Assembly: GCA_028279215.1 (NCBI GenBank)
Contig: JANQOF010000055.1
Coordinates: forward strand, 97,123-161,122
Origin: Pirellulales bacterium
GTDB taxonomy: Bacteria > Planctomycetota > Planctomycetia > Pirellulales > Lacipirellulaceae
Length of the DNA stretch: 64,000 nt
Direction of reading: 5' to 3'
Shown one piece after another: positions 1-8,607 of the stretch (positions are counted from its first letter, which is position 1; each line of letters begins with the position of its first letter). The notes below the pieces were generated by a model. That model ran no database searches, was not told where the DNA came from, and saw nothing but the letters and a program-made list of their open reading frames with translations. The translations under genes and the position numbers were made by a program.

Positions 1-461
1 TCAAGATACCGTCCGACCACTTGGCTCACACCGCTTAGTATCCGGTCGGGCACCGGATAATGGTCGCCCAAGATCGCGTCGACCATCTCGCCGACAAACG
101 CGTCGGCGTCGAGTCCGATTGTTTGTGTCGCGTAGGCGACAGCTTGCGTGAGAAACTCAACGCCCGGTCGATCGGCATTCGTTTGGCAGTATGCGGCGAA
201 TCGTTCGGCACTACCTTCGGCCGATGGAACTTGGCCCAAGCCCGGTTCGATCTCGCGCCGCTGAGTTTCTTGCAATGCGAAGTGCCCGAACTCAAAAAAG
301 CCCGCTCTAGGCGTAAGGGCCACCCAGTTGGGATTTCCTCGGCCGGCATTCAGCATCATCCGCTCCGAATGACTTCCTGCCATGTTGATGAGCTTGTTCT
401 TCAGCTCGAACGGACTGAGCGACTCGTACTCGCGTTCCTTGCGGTTGGCATTGTCTGACAT
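1..461 (-). CDS. aspD: Aspartate 4-decarboxylase, N-terminal part (cut by window edge)
   Basis: Reading the minus strand from the ATG at 461 gives 153 codons open to the window edge. The product starts MSDNANRKEREYESLSPFEL and contains the stretches SPFELK, NAGRGNPN and YPVPDRIL, which I recognise as the N-terminus of the PLP-dependent bifunctional aspartate aminotransferase/aspartate 4-decarboxylase that turns aspartate into alanine and CO2. The PLP lysine and the rest of the fold lie outside the window. A strong ribosome site (GGAGAGGA) sits 5 bases before the ATG and supports the start. The gene runs off the left edge, so downstream partners (an aspartate/alanine exchanger is a common one) cannot be seen. 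The next gene, at 874, is also on the minus strand, with a 412-base gap. Confidence 0.85.
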   Translation of the reverse strand, partial: MSDNANRKEREYESLSPFELKNKLINMAGSHSERMMLNAGRGNPNWVALTPRAGFFEFGHFALQETQRREIEPGLGQVPSAEGSAERFAAYCQTNADRPGVEFLTQAVAYATQTIGLDADAFVGEMVDAILGDHYPVPDRILSGVSQVVGRYL

Positions 462-574
462 CGTTCCTCTCCAGTGCTCTCGACGATCGTTTCGCCAACT
501 GATTGTGTTTCGCAGCGAATAAACTCACATTCCCGCCCGCGAAAGTCCGTTTTGTCCCGGATTCCCAGAAACGA

Positions 575-850
575 CTTCAGGGGACTCAATTCACCCCCAA
601 TGATCCCCGTTAACCCTCGTTTTCCTCTGCTTTCGTCGGGATTCTTCCATTTCGCAAAGTGTAGTCGACGCATTGAATTGTCCGTTGCCGCGCGCGGAAA
701 GGGACAATTGGGACTTAGACGTCCCGTAACCACGCAGATGTCCCGGCATGTACGTGTAGCGACTGTCTTAGTAACATGCCTCCCCATTGGAACATAGCAA
801 GTGGCTCACTTTCAACAGAAATCTCAGATTGGCTTTCTTGTATACCAAGC
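575..850. repeat. Dispersed intergenic repeat, copy A (hairpin element)
   Basis: The 412 bases between aspD and the next gene hold no convincing gene. From about 575 to 850 they align, with many mismatches, to 27311-27650: the same order of blocks is found (AACGA, TGATC-CCGT, a CTGCTTT tract, CATTT-GCAA, AATTGTCC, GGACAATT, and finally GTGGCTCACTTTC at 801-813). The inverted arms AATTGTCC (676-683) and GGACAATT (702-709) can form a hairpin. In both copies the nearest gene to the left is transcribed away from the element. Confidence 0.55.
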
Positions 851-873
851 TGCGGGCGTGAGGTTGAGCACGG

Positions 874-2421
874 CTACTCCTCGCTATCTGACCGGCGCCT
901 CCACCAGAGTGCAGCGGCTACGTAGATCGCTAATGCGATCGACATCGGTTCGGGCACCTGGGCAGTAAGGCTCGCAGGCATCGAACCGTCATCGCTGTGA
1001 TTCGCCTTCCAAAGCTCATAGTCCCACTTGTCGACCACCTCGTCGCTGTTGCCGTCGGCGGCGAGTCCGCTGCCCGTTTGTCCAACGTTGTCGCGCCACA
1101 CGGTGTAGTCGGCAAGGTTGACGATGCCATCGTCGTTGTAGTCGCCAGCGAGAATCGGCGTCGCGCTAAACTCGAACGTGACTTGAGCTGGCGCGAAGTT
1201 TGGATTCGGCTCGCCGGTCAAATCGTCGCCGATGTAGACGTTGTACGTCGCGAAGTAGGTGCTTTGGGTTGGGGAACCTACCGCGTATAGGTTATGCGTC
1301 ATCTCGCCGCTCCATCGCCACCGTGTCGAACTTCCGTTGGTGCTGAATATCGCTTGTCCTTCTGGCGACGCTGGTGGCCGCTGATAGGTTTTCAGTCCGG
1401 GTGACGCATCGAGCTGTTCGATCCAAATCCAAGAGCCAACGGGCGGAAGGGCGTCGATGTCGCCGCGATTCCAGCCGTATTGGAAGTTGTAAGCGTGCTG
1501 GTTGATCATGCCCCAGGTGCCGTCGAGGTCGAACTGATCAGCTGGATTTAGCGGAGTAAGTTTTGGCGTGGCAACGGTGTCGTCCACCACGACGCTCAAC
1601 TCGCCGCCAAGAAACGAGATATCGGCGTGCTTCATGGCTGCCTCGCCTTGGGTAATCTGTCCGCCGCCCATCATTGGTTCGACGAAGGCTGCCGTGGCGC
1701 TCGCGCAAGTACATAGCCCAATCATTGCAAGAGCCCCGATGGTTGCTCGACGCCGACAAAAGAAACAACCGATGGCTGCCATCAACAACATCGCGCCAGT
1801 AGTGGGCTCGGGCACTGGTGTTTGAAATCGCAGCGTGGTGCTGGCCGATTCGTATCCGTCAAGTCGTTCGCCAGTAGTCAAGTCGCCCATGTAGATTTCG
1901 AAGGTCATGCTGTACTCGCCTGGCTGGTCGACGACGAACAAGTCATGTTGCATCAAGAGATCCCACTTCCAGATGTCACCATCGTTGGCGTAGAGCGGCT
2001 GCATCGACCAGTTCGGAAGCGCCGGGCCCATACCTCCTTCGTACACCGCCAGCGTCGCGCCGTCGGGCATTGTTGCGCTGCTGCGCTTGATCCACACATC
2101 GGCTCCTGCGGGCGGTAACCATAGCCCCGTGGGAAGCCAACCATGTTGGCTGTTGAAGTACCGGTCCTCGAGCACGTCGAATTTCGAGTCGAAGCTCATT
2201 CCAAAGCCCGACGTCATCGTGACGGGAGAAGCGGGAGGATCGTCAACACGCACGCTAAGCTGCTGCGATTCGGAATCGTAGCCCACCATGACATGCTTCA
2301 TTCCATTGTTGGCTGGGTTGCCGTCGCCGTTGGTCATCGGCGGAAGGGGCGGAAGCTGCCCAAAGGCGGTCGCACCAAACAGAGATACTAGAGCGATAGC
2401 GCTTCGATGTAATAGGTTCAT
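874..2421 (-). CDS. Tandem fusion of two PEP-CTERM proteins, second half with dockerin-like repeat
   Basis: A predicted secreted protein of 515 residues made of two related halves. Half one has a signal peptide ([20 protein letters not shown]), a beta-rich domain and a complete PEP-CTERM tail (VPEP at about 203-206, hydrophobic stretch, RRR at 223-225). Without a stop, a second signal-like stretch follows at once (226-244), then a second domain like the first (shared MKH, SVxVDD, YNVYIGD/FEIYMGD blocks), a dockerin-like EF-hand pair ([11 protein letters not shown] at about 426) and a second PEP-CTERM tail (VPEP at 489). I chose the ATG at 2421 because a signal peptide begins there; the frame is open upstream into the preceding pseudopilin gene. 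PEP-CTERM proteins are normally exported by Sec and cut by an exosortase. A polypeptide with an internal sorting signal is unusual and may be processed into two. Function of the domain is unknown. Confidence 0.8.
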   Translation of the reverse strand: MNLLHRSAIALVSLFGATAFGQLPPLPPMTNGDGNPANNGMKHVMVGYDSESQQLSVRVDDPPASPVTMTSGFGMSFDSKFDVLEDRYFNSQHGWLPTGLWLPPAGADVWIKRSSATMPDGATLAVYEGGMGPALPNWSMQPLYANDGDIWKWDLLMQHDLFVVDQPGEYSMTFEIYMGDLTTGERLDGYESASTTLRFQTPVPEPTTGAMLLMAAIGCFFCRRRATIGALAMIGLCTCASATAAFVEPMMGGGQITQGEAAMKHADISFLGGELSVVVDDTVATPKLTPLNPADQFDLDGTWGMINQHAYNFQYGWNRGDIDALPPVGSWIWIEQLDASPGLKTYQRPPASPEGQAIFSTNGSSTRWRWSGEMTHNLYAVGSPTQSTYFATYNVYIGDDLTGEPNPNFAPAQVTFEFSATPILAGDYNDDGIVNLADYTVWRDNVGQTGSGLAADGNSDEVVDKWDYELWKANHSDDGSMPASLTAQVPEPMSIALAIYVAAALWWRRRSDSEE

Positions 2422-2492
2422 TTTGGGTCCTGAAAATTTGATTGTGTAATGTTCGCTGAAGATTGCTTGGACATCAGGGCACTGGCAGGCGA

Positions 2493-3188
2493 CTAGGGCT
2501 CTGCCGCCATACCGGGGTCCCACTGATCGACGCGTTGCAAGTCGTCGTACGTTTCGTCAAACGGATGAGCCGAGACATGCCCGTCCACCCACAAGTAGTT
2601 ACTCACTTCCTGATGCCGACGGTGCGCAACTTCAGGCGCGCCGCCGACCTTCCAAAAGTGGGCCATGATGTGGTCCGTTGTAGAACCCGATAGCAACTCG
2701 CCAACCAACACGGTGCGACTGGTGGCCGGGATGCTCCGTAGTCGCTGGTAGGTAGGCCCCTTCGCGATTCCAAGTACGTCGCCGGTCTCGGCGGCCGAAA
2801 GTTCGAACCACACGTTCTTGCCGTAGCTCCACAATCGCAGGTTGTCGCGATTGTCTGCTGGACAGCGGTACACGCCCGCCATCAAACTCTCGGGCAACGG
2901 CCCGAAGGTTGGTTCGATCGTGGGATCCAAGTAGGTCGCAAGCTGCTGTCCCCACCCGGGCTCACGATGGGCGAACGCCGAGTGCGAGCTGCGGGGAAAA
3001 CGGCCCTCATTCACGTCGAGATACAAGTGAAACGCCAGCCCGATTTGCTTGAGGTTGTTAACGCACTTGGCGGTCCGAGCAGCACTCCGCGCCGCCTGCA
3101 CGGCGGGGAGCAGCAGGCCCACGAGTACACCAATAATTGCAATCACTACAAGCAGCTCGACCAGCGTGAAACCGCGCCGGGAGTTCAT
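2493..3188 (-). CDS. DUF1559 family pseudopilin-like protein
   Basis: 231 residues starting [20 protein letters not shown], the classical type IV pilin/pseudopilin leader: a short basic stretch, the prepilin peptidase site G/F, then a hydrophobic helix with Glu5. After it come the DUF1559 marks [28 protein letters not shown] and the C-terminal WVDGHVSA block. It should be cut and methylated by a prepilin peptidase and sit in the inner membrane as part of a type II secretion-like fibre. The ATG at 3188 was chosen because the leader starts there and GAGGTGG lies 8 bases upstream; the open frame extends 27 codons further. At 231 residues it is shorter than many DUF1559 proteins. It lies between a Cys-rich gene and the fused PEP-CTERM gene, all read leftward with short gaps. 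Confidence 0.88.
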   Translation of the reverse strand: MNSRRGFTLVELLVVIAIIGVLVGLLLPAVQAARSAARTAKCVNNLKQIGLAFHLYLDVNEGRFPRSSHSAFAHREPGWGQQLATYLDPTIEPTFGPLPESLMAGVYRCPADNRDNLRLWSYGKNVWFELSAAETGDVLGIAKGPTYQRLRSIPATSRTVLVGELLSGSTTDHIMAHFWKVGGAPEVAHRRHQEVSNYLWVDGHVSAHPFDETYDDLQRVDQWDPGMAAEP

Positions 3189-3317
3189 AACCACCACCTC
3201 GCCCCCACGTATCGCGCACCAAGAGTCTTGGCTTTGCGACGCGCGCAAGGCGCAAATAGAGCGATTCAAAGATGGGCGTGTGCACCATCGGAGGGAACAC
3301 GCCCGCGAGTTGCTACC

Positions 3318-3932
3318 TCACGCCAGACTTTCTGGTGGCGGCGTGGGCGGTGGAATCGTAGCGGACGGCTCGAGCGCGAACCGCGTTTGCGTGACAGCTT
3401 CGCCGGGCAAGAGAGTCACTTCCTGCTCACCAAAATTGTCGATCACCACTGTGACCGACATCCAGAACTTCAGCACGCCCTGGCAAGCAACCGTTCGCCA
3501 AACTGGAGATTGATCGACAGGATCGTTCGCCTGCTGGTCTGGCTGATCGTCGCGCTGTTTGCGGCTGCAGCAACAACACGACTTGGGCGCATCGGCATCA
3601 CGTTGGATACACGTCTGGGTCAAGCGCCTGGCAGATTCCATCCACAGCGACACATCGTGGCCTCGCTGAAGCGCCAGGCGCAAGATCGCTTCGGGTGGGC
3701 GTACCCCTTCGCGTTTCGCCCAAGCCAGCCGCTCGTCCATGCTATGGCAGCAGCAGGCGTTCCAGCAAACTTTGGCTGAAGCGCAACCGCACGGGCAATT
3801 TTCACACGGGAATCGCTCGCCCGGCGGGCTCGACAGTTTGGGAACCGCAAGCGGTACGCCGGTCGCGGCAACTGCGAACGCGACCAATAGCGCAGCAGCA
3901 ATACGGCGACGGCGTGCGAGTAACGAAATCAT
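3318..3932 (-). CDS. Cys-rich membrane-anchored protein of unknown function
   Basis: 204 residues. After the start MISLLARRRRIAAALLVAFA there is one membrane segment or uncleaved signal (about 10-28). Then comes a cysteine-dense block with the pattern CxxCxCGCx6CWxxxCCCH, followed by DERLAWAKREGVRPPE, and later a CCCC cluster. The C-terminal third has no cysteines and ends in a proline-rich tail. The pattern suggests metal binding, but I cannot name the metal or the role. I recall similar proteins from other planctomycetes without a known function. The start at 3932 is chosen because the basic-hydrophobic start begins there and does not overlap the upstream gene (3994); the open frame extends to 4067. 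It lies between a PEP-CTERM gene and a DUF1559 gene and is probably co-transcribed with them. Confidence 0.65.
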   Translation of the reverse strand: MISLLARRRRIAAALLVAFAVAATGVPLAVPKLSSPPGERFPCENCPCGCASAKVCWNACCCHSMDERLAWAKREGVRPPEAILRLALQRGHDVSLWMESARRLTQTCIQRDADAPKSCCCCSRKQRDDQPDQQANDPVDQSPVWRTVACQGVLKFWMSVTVVIDNFGEQEVTLLPGEAVTQTRFALEPSATIPPPTPPPESLA

Positions 3933-3993
3933 GGGCGATAGTACGAACTTCGATTTCACCCATTCTCGCCGCTGGGCGCAACTCCGACCAGCC

Positions 3994-5760
3994 CTAGCAG
4001 CCGCGGCAGATTGTCGCACCGCGGCGCAAGCCGCGAGTGGAACGCAATCGGACGAAACCACAAGCAACCAACGCCAGTCCCAATGCGCTCGGTTCGGGCA
4101 CCGGCGCTACGATGCTGGCCGACGCCACGCCGACCTCGCCGAAGTTTGCCTTCCAGATGTCGTACTGTTCGGTGCCGATTGCTGCGCCAGTCGGATCGTT
4201 GGGCAACGTTCCCGCTGGCGCACCAACGTTGTCGCGCCATACGGTGTAGTCGGCGAGGTTCACGATGCCGTCGTCGTTGTAGTCGCCGGGGGGATCGGGC
4301 AGCGTCCAAACGGCCACGCCGTTACTTCCGTCGTCTAGCGTATAGGCAAACGCGACTTGGCCGAGGTTGTTCAAGCCCGAGAGGCTTGCGTCGGCAAACT
4401 GTAGAGATTGCGCCAACAGAGTACCCGTGAAGCCGAGTAGCGATAATTCGTCGCCATCGAACATGGCGCCGGTTTCGATGATGGTGGTAAGTCCCGTGCC
4501 TACGGAGTAGTAGTACAAGCCCTGCCCGGTGGCCGAGCCGTTGGGTGTATTGGACAGTTCGGCCAGAAACACCATCTCACCGTTGTCGTTGAATGTGGCG
4601 GTGTCTGGAATGAAACTTTGAAAATAGCGATCGCCATTGGGCACTTCGGTATCTTCGAAAGCAACCAAAGTAGGCCCATTCGAGTCGGTGACATAAATCC
4701 CCGAGTCTCTATCGACGCCGCCAACGAATTCGGTCGTAAACGCTACCGTGTCGTCGTCGCTAATACCGAACACCTGCATGTCGACGGTAGCCGAGCCTCC
4801 GCTTGGTAGAAGGCCAGGCGCGATCAGGTCGAGCCCCGAATTGCCGGCCAGGAACAGGCCTTCCCGCAGCACGCTTGGCTGGGAATACTCCGCCACAAAG
4901 GCCACATTCCGCGAATTGCCTATGAACGCGTTCGAACCAAGCAGGCTCTCGACGGTGGTATTGCCATCGTTCGTCATGTCGCCGTTACGCACGAGTTCTT
5001 GTAGATTCGAACCGACCACGCGCAGTACCGACTCCACGTCTCCACCATCGTCTACGGCCGCAAACGACGCGACGTCGCCAAAACGATTTAGCGTTGCCCC
5101 GAATCCCACGTTCTGAAACGTACCTCCGCGTGGCGCGGCACCCAGGAACAAAGCCAGAGTTGTGGTAGGGCCACCCTGCAATTGGCGATAGAGCCCAGCC
5201 TCTTCATTTGCACCGGTGTAGAATCCGGTGTAAATCAAATCGCCTTCGTAGTTGTAGCCGGTTGCTGTTAGCACATCTAGCGAGTTGTTGCCGCTGGGAC
5301 TGGCGCTGCCTTCGGGTACATGAGGTCCTATGAAAATGCCATTGCCGCGAAAGCCCTGGAAGAAGAACCCCGGCGGCTGCGGGCGCTCAAGCGCTGCCAC
5401 ACCCGCCACGTATCCATCGTCGTCCAAATAGGCGACAAGCGGCTCAAAACCCACGACGTCGCGACCCGTAAAGGACTCTCCTTTGCGAAGAATCGTCTCG
5501 AGACCAGACTGGTCGTTGCGATAGAAAGCCTGATTGTCCAACAAACCGTTGTCGGTACCAGTAAGCTGGCTCAAGAACGACACCTGTTGTTCGTTATTGA
5601 TAGCCGGAGTCGCAAACAGATCGAACTGACCGTTGCCATCAGGCGAGTTGTCGCCGGTGCGTGCAATGATGTCGAAGTCGGCGCTTGCAGGATTCGCGGC
5701 AAGCAACACCACCACAACGAGCCACACGAATCGGCGCACACGCATGTCTAGAGCATTCAT
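3994..5760 (-). CDS. Secreted PEP-CTERM protein with choice-of-anchor repeats and a dockerin-like segment
   Basis: 588 residues. A signal peptide (about 7-28, ending ASADFDI) is followed by a long repetitive beta region, about 29-480, with recurring motifs such as LNRFGDVASFA, FNDNGEMVFLAEL and LNNLGQVAFAY. These N-x-x-G-x-V-x-F repeats are typical of a secreted planctomycete family (DUF7453-type) whose function is unknown. It ends with an EF-hand pair ([20 protein letters not shown], then GTEQYDIWKANFGE) and a PEP-CTERM tail (VPEPS, hydrophobic helix, Arg-rich end). The tail after the helix is longer than usual and ends CRGC. It is the first gene of the leftward cluster 5760-874; a 228-base gap separates it from the divergent ThuA-like gene, so promoters for both probably lie there. 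Confidence 0.8.
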   Translation of the reverse strand: MNALDMRVRRFVWLVVVVLLAANPASADFDIIARTGDNSPDGNGQFDLFATPAINNEQQVSFLSQLTGTDNGLLDNQAFYRNDQSGLETILRKGESFTGRDVVGFEPLVAYLDDDGYVAGVAALERPQPPGFFFQGFRGNGIFIGPHVPEGSASPSGNNSLDVLTATGYNYEGDLIYTGFYTGANEEAGLYRQLQGGPTTTLALFLGAAPRGGTFQNVGFGATLNRFGDVASFAAVDDGGDVESVLRVVGSNLQELVRNGDMTNDGNTTVESLLGSNAFIGNSRNVAFVAEYSQPSVLREGLFLAGNSGLDLIAPGLLPSGGSATVDMQVFGISDDDTVAFTTEFVGGVDRDSGIYVTDSNGPTLVAFEDTEVPNGDRYFQSFIPDTATFNDNGEMVFLAELSNTPNGSATGQGLYYYSVGTGLTTIIETGAMFDGDELSLLGFTGTLLAQSLQFADASLSGLNNLGQVAFAYTLDDGSNGVAVWTLPDPPGDYNDDGIVNLADYTVWRDNVGAPAGTLPNDPTGAAIGTEQYDIWKANFGEVGVASASIVAPVPEPSALGLALVACGFVRLRSTRGLRRGATICRGC

Positions 5761-5988
5761 GAGAGATGCCGCCCTTTCGATCGATCAAGTGTTCCCCAGC
5801 GTCGCGGCCCGCTGGTCGATGATAACGCGCCAGGGTCCAGGTTGCCAGAAATCGGGGCAAGGCGAGAGACTCCGTGAGCTGGCAAAGCTTGCGATTGGTT
5901 GGAGTTATGGCGACAATCTGTTCGCAAGCCTGGTTGGTCAGATAGGCTTTTTTCAGTCCGATCTGGTACGAATACCGCAAGTAAGAGA

Positions 5989-6801
5989 ATGATCGCAACA
6001 TTCGGCAATCGCTCGTTCTGCGCTCTGCTGGCTGGCGTTTGCGCAGCCAGCCACAGCTTGGCTGCGCCCGCGCGGGTGCTCTTTGTGATTGGCGAGTATG
6101 AATACAACACCCGTGAGACTCTGCCCAAGTTTGCTGAGCAGGAACTCTTGCCGCTGGGCTATTGCTGCCACTTTGTTCATGCCGCAAGCGACGATCGGAC
6201 GAGCCCCACACGACATGACTTTCCCGGTTTGATGGCGGCACTCGACGAGGCAGACTTGCTGGTGTTGAGCGTACGGCGACGGTTCTTGAAGCCCAAAGAG
6301 CTACAGCATCTGCAAGCCTGGATCCGATCAGGAAAACCGGTGGTCGCGATCCGCACCGCCTCGCATGCCTTCGACGCCGGCAATCCAGAAGACGTCCCAC
6401 GCGACCGCGCCGCTTGGCAAGACTTCGATCAAGAGGTGCTCGGGGCCAAGTACGAGGGACACTACAGCAGCAAGCACCGTGAGGATCAGCCTGCGACCTT
6501 CCTATGGGTCGACGAACGAGCGCGGGCCAAGCGATTGCTAGAGGGAGTTGCCTGGGAGGGAGAGCGGCCCATCACCTCGCATCTCTACAAGACGCGGAGT
6601 CTATCCGATTCGGCCACGGTGCTGCTTCGCGGCAAGGCCCAAGGGCAAGAGTCGATCGAACCGGTCGCTTGGACCTATTCGCGCGAGCCCGGCCGAACGT
6701 TCTACACATCGCTCGGCTCGGTCGAAGACCTACAAGACCCAGCCATTCGCCGGCTGCTGGTGAATGCGATTGAGTGGTCGCTCGGTGATCGGGAGCAATG
6801 A
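5989..6801 (+). CDS. Secreted ThuA-like (class I glutamine amidotransferase-fold) domain protein
   Basis: 270 residues from the ATG at 5989; the open frame extends upstream to 5899, but the signal peptide (MIATFGNRSFCALLAGVCAA, cut near SLAAPA) begins here and GTAAGAGA precedes it. The mature part matches the ThuA fold: beta strand VLFVIGEYEYN, ETLPKF, then LLVLSVRRRFLKPKELQHLQ, the GKPVVAIRTASHAF block and HLYKTRSLSD near the end. In planctomycetes, ThuA-like domains often accompany sugar metabolism, but their reaction is not settled. The usual HGTA block of the family appears here as SHAFDAG. It stands alone, divergent from the PEP-CTERM gene at 5760. Confidence 0.75.
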   Translation: MIATFGNRSFCALLAGVCAASHSLAAPARVLFVIGEYEYNTRETLPKFAEQELLPLGYCCHFVHAASDDRTSPTRHDFPGLMAALDEADLLVLSVRRRFLKPKELQHLQAWIRSGKPVVAIRTASHAFDAGNPEDVPRDRAAWQDFDQEVLGAKYEGHYSSKHREDQPATFLWVDERARAKRLLEGVAWEGERPITSHLYKTRSLSDSATVLLRGKAQGQESIEPVAWTYSREPGRTFYTSLGSVEDLQDPAIRRLLVNAIEWSLGDREQ

Positions 6802-6938
6802 GCTTGGGTCGCTGAACTGCGATGCCACCCGGGCCGTGATGACTCCCGGACGTACAATCCCCAAATCCCTATGTCACTAAGACCCACGTTTCGCTGACGA
6901 ATCCTGCCGCATGTCCTGGTTGATCGGATGAGAAAACA

Positions 6939-7313
6939 ATGTCCCATCGCCTCGAACCTAAAGACGATGTTTCGTACCTTACACCGGACGAGATCGTATC
7001 ACGGCTTCAAGATGAGTTCGCGTGTTGCACAGCCGACCGTGATGAGGGGAAGGATGTGGTTGGCGACACCATAGCCAAATTGATCGAGCTAAACGCTCCC
7101 CAGGAGATCATTGACCAACAGGTAGCCGCACAATCTGGTGCAATTACCGTATTGATTGCGGATGACGACACAACCGAAGACTACCTGCAATTCACCGTCA
7201 AACCCAATGAAGGCATTCTGGTTGGGTACTTCTCGGGCCAACATGAGGATGCGACTCGACCGCTTCTCGATCGCTGCGCATGCGTCCTTGACTACCGAAT
7301 CGAACTTCTCTGA
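6939..7313 (+). CDS. Small hypothetical protein
   Basis: 124 residues, acidic, no signal peptide and no membrane segment. It has a helical N-terminal half (LTPDEIVSRLQDEFACCTAD) and a C-terminal half with beta-like strands (AITVLIADDD, LQFTVKPNEGILVGY). I do not recognise the family. It starts with ATG after AGAAAACA, a poor ribosome site. It is preceded by a 137-base gap after the ThuA-like gene and faces hisF, which is convergent. The ordinary amino-acid composition and lack of a better frame support it as a gene. Confidence 0.55.
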   Translation: MSHRLEPKDDVSYLTPDEIVSRLQDEFACCTADRDEGKDVVGDTIAKLIELNAPQEIIDQQVAAQSGAITVLIADDDTTEDYLQFTVKPNEGILVGYFSGQHEDATRPLLDRCACVLDYRIELL

Positions 7314-7623
7314 TTCGCCCTTCGCCAATCCCATTTCGCCGTCGCGTGGCCACAAATCGTTATAGAATCCCCTGCTCAGTCTGATCTAATACGACTGCCG
7401 CAAGTATTGTCGGCGTCGCTGTTTGGCAATTTGGGAATCGCGGGTTGATGCTGCCTTCGAGGCCGAGGGTTTTTTCACACCTGTGAAAGAACGATGTCGC
7501 ATTTGCGACGAATTGGTGCGTTGCAAGTCGCGTAGCTGACTGGCCTTAGGAAACGTGCCGGCGACGTAAGGTTTTTGCACACCGAATCGTGTTAGGCGAT
7601 TTATGGAAACAACAAAAAGTTGG
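7314..7623. other. Gap between convergent genes; possible small basic ORF
   Basis: 310 bases with no convincing gene. The minus strand has a 64-codon frame from a GTG at 7580 to 7386. Its product is rich in Lys, Arg, Ser and Gln (ending RRRQYLRQSY). There is no clear ribosome site and no family I recognise, so I leave it as a possibility only. A small inverted repeat TTCACACCTGTGAA lies near 7475. Confidence 0.3.
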
Positions 7624-8397
7624 TCACACCAACATGCGGACGGGGATGCCGCGGTCGGCCATGACGCGTTTGGTTTCTTCGATGGAGTACTCGCCGAAAT
7701 GGAAGATGCTGGCGGCGAGTGCCGCGTCGGCTTTGCCTTCGAGGATTGCGTCGGCCAGGTGCTCGGGCTTGCCCGCTCCGCCGCTGGCGACGACGGGGAT
7801 CGAGACGGCCTCGCTCACCGCGCGGGTGATTTCCAGGTCGTACCCGTCTTTGGTGCCGTCGCAGTCCATGCTGGTGAGAACGATTTCGCCGGCTCCGAGC
7901 TGTTCGACGCGCTGGGCCCACTGCACCGCTTCGAGCCCGGTGGGAATGCGGCCGCCGTTGATGTGGACTTCCCACACTTCGCGGCCGTCTTTGATCACTC
8001 GCTTGGGATCGATGTTCACCACGGTCGCGCAACTACCAAACCACCGAGCGATTTCGCTCACCAAGCCGGGCTCGCGCACCGCGGCGGAATTGATGCTGAC
8101 CTTCTCGGCGCCTGCGGTGATGAGGGCCTTGGCGTCGTCGAGTGTGCGGATGCCGCCGCCAACGGTGAACGGCATGAACACACGCTCGGCGGTGCGGCGC
8201 ACCATATCGAGCGTGATCGCGCGGGCTTCGTGGCTGGCGGTGATATCGAGGAACACCAACTCGTCGGCACCCTCGGCTTCGTAGCGCGCAGCGACTTCCA
8301 CCGGATCGCCAGCGTCGCGGAGGTTGACGAAGTTGGTTCCCTTGACCACACGGCCTTGGTTGACATCGAGACACGGAATCACACGGGCAGCAAGCAT
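7624..8397 (-). CDS. hisF: Imidazole glycerol phosphate synthase, cyclase subunit
   Basis: 257 residues, the usual HisF length. It makes imidazole glycerol phosphate and AICAR from PRFAR, using ammonia passed on by HisH, in histidine synthesis in the cytoplasm. The TIM barrel shows the expected blocks: [16 protein letters not shown] with catalytic Asp11, [33 protein letters not shown] SINSAA, the second catalytic Asp in [28 protein letters not shown] and the end [20 protein letters not shown]. The ATG at 8397 was chosen by family length; the open frame runs 30 codons further upstream. No other his gene is adjacent. The divergent neighbour at 8608 leaves a 210-base promoter region. Confidence 0.97.
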   Translation of the reverse strand: MLAARVIPCLDVNQGRVVKGTNFVNLRDAGDPVEVAARYEAEGADELVFLDITASHEARAITLDMVRRTAERVFMPFTVGGGIRTLDDAKALITAGAEKVSINSAAVREPGLVSEIARWFGSCATVVNIDPKRVIKDGREVWEVHINGGRIPTGLEAVQWAQRVEQLGAGEIVLTSMDCDGTKDGYDLEITRAVSEAVSIPVVASGGAGKPEHLADAILEGKADAALAASIFHFGEYSIEETKRVMADRGIPVRMLV

Positions 8398-8607
8398 GAC
8401 GATTAGGTTAAGCAGGCGGAATCGGTGGGTCAATGTGACGGCGATTGTTCGGAGCGGCGTCGAGTAGGTGGAAGAATCTGAGTTCAAAACTTAGCTAACG
8501 TATAGCAGTCTGAATCACGAAGCGACGCGAGACTTACATTCGCCGAGCTTACCTAATACACTGCTGATTCAGGCGAAATTGAAGCACCTTGCAAATGGGT
8601 ATAACTG

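Noticed and set aside
60..458. Plus-strand open frame of 132 codons at the left edge
   Set aside because: It is the antisense of the aspartate decarboxylase gene, whose family motifs are clear on the minus strand.
7386..7580. Minus-strand 64-codon basic frame beside hisF
   Set aside because: GTG start without ribosome site and no family recognised; kept only as a remark.
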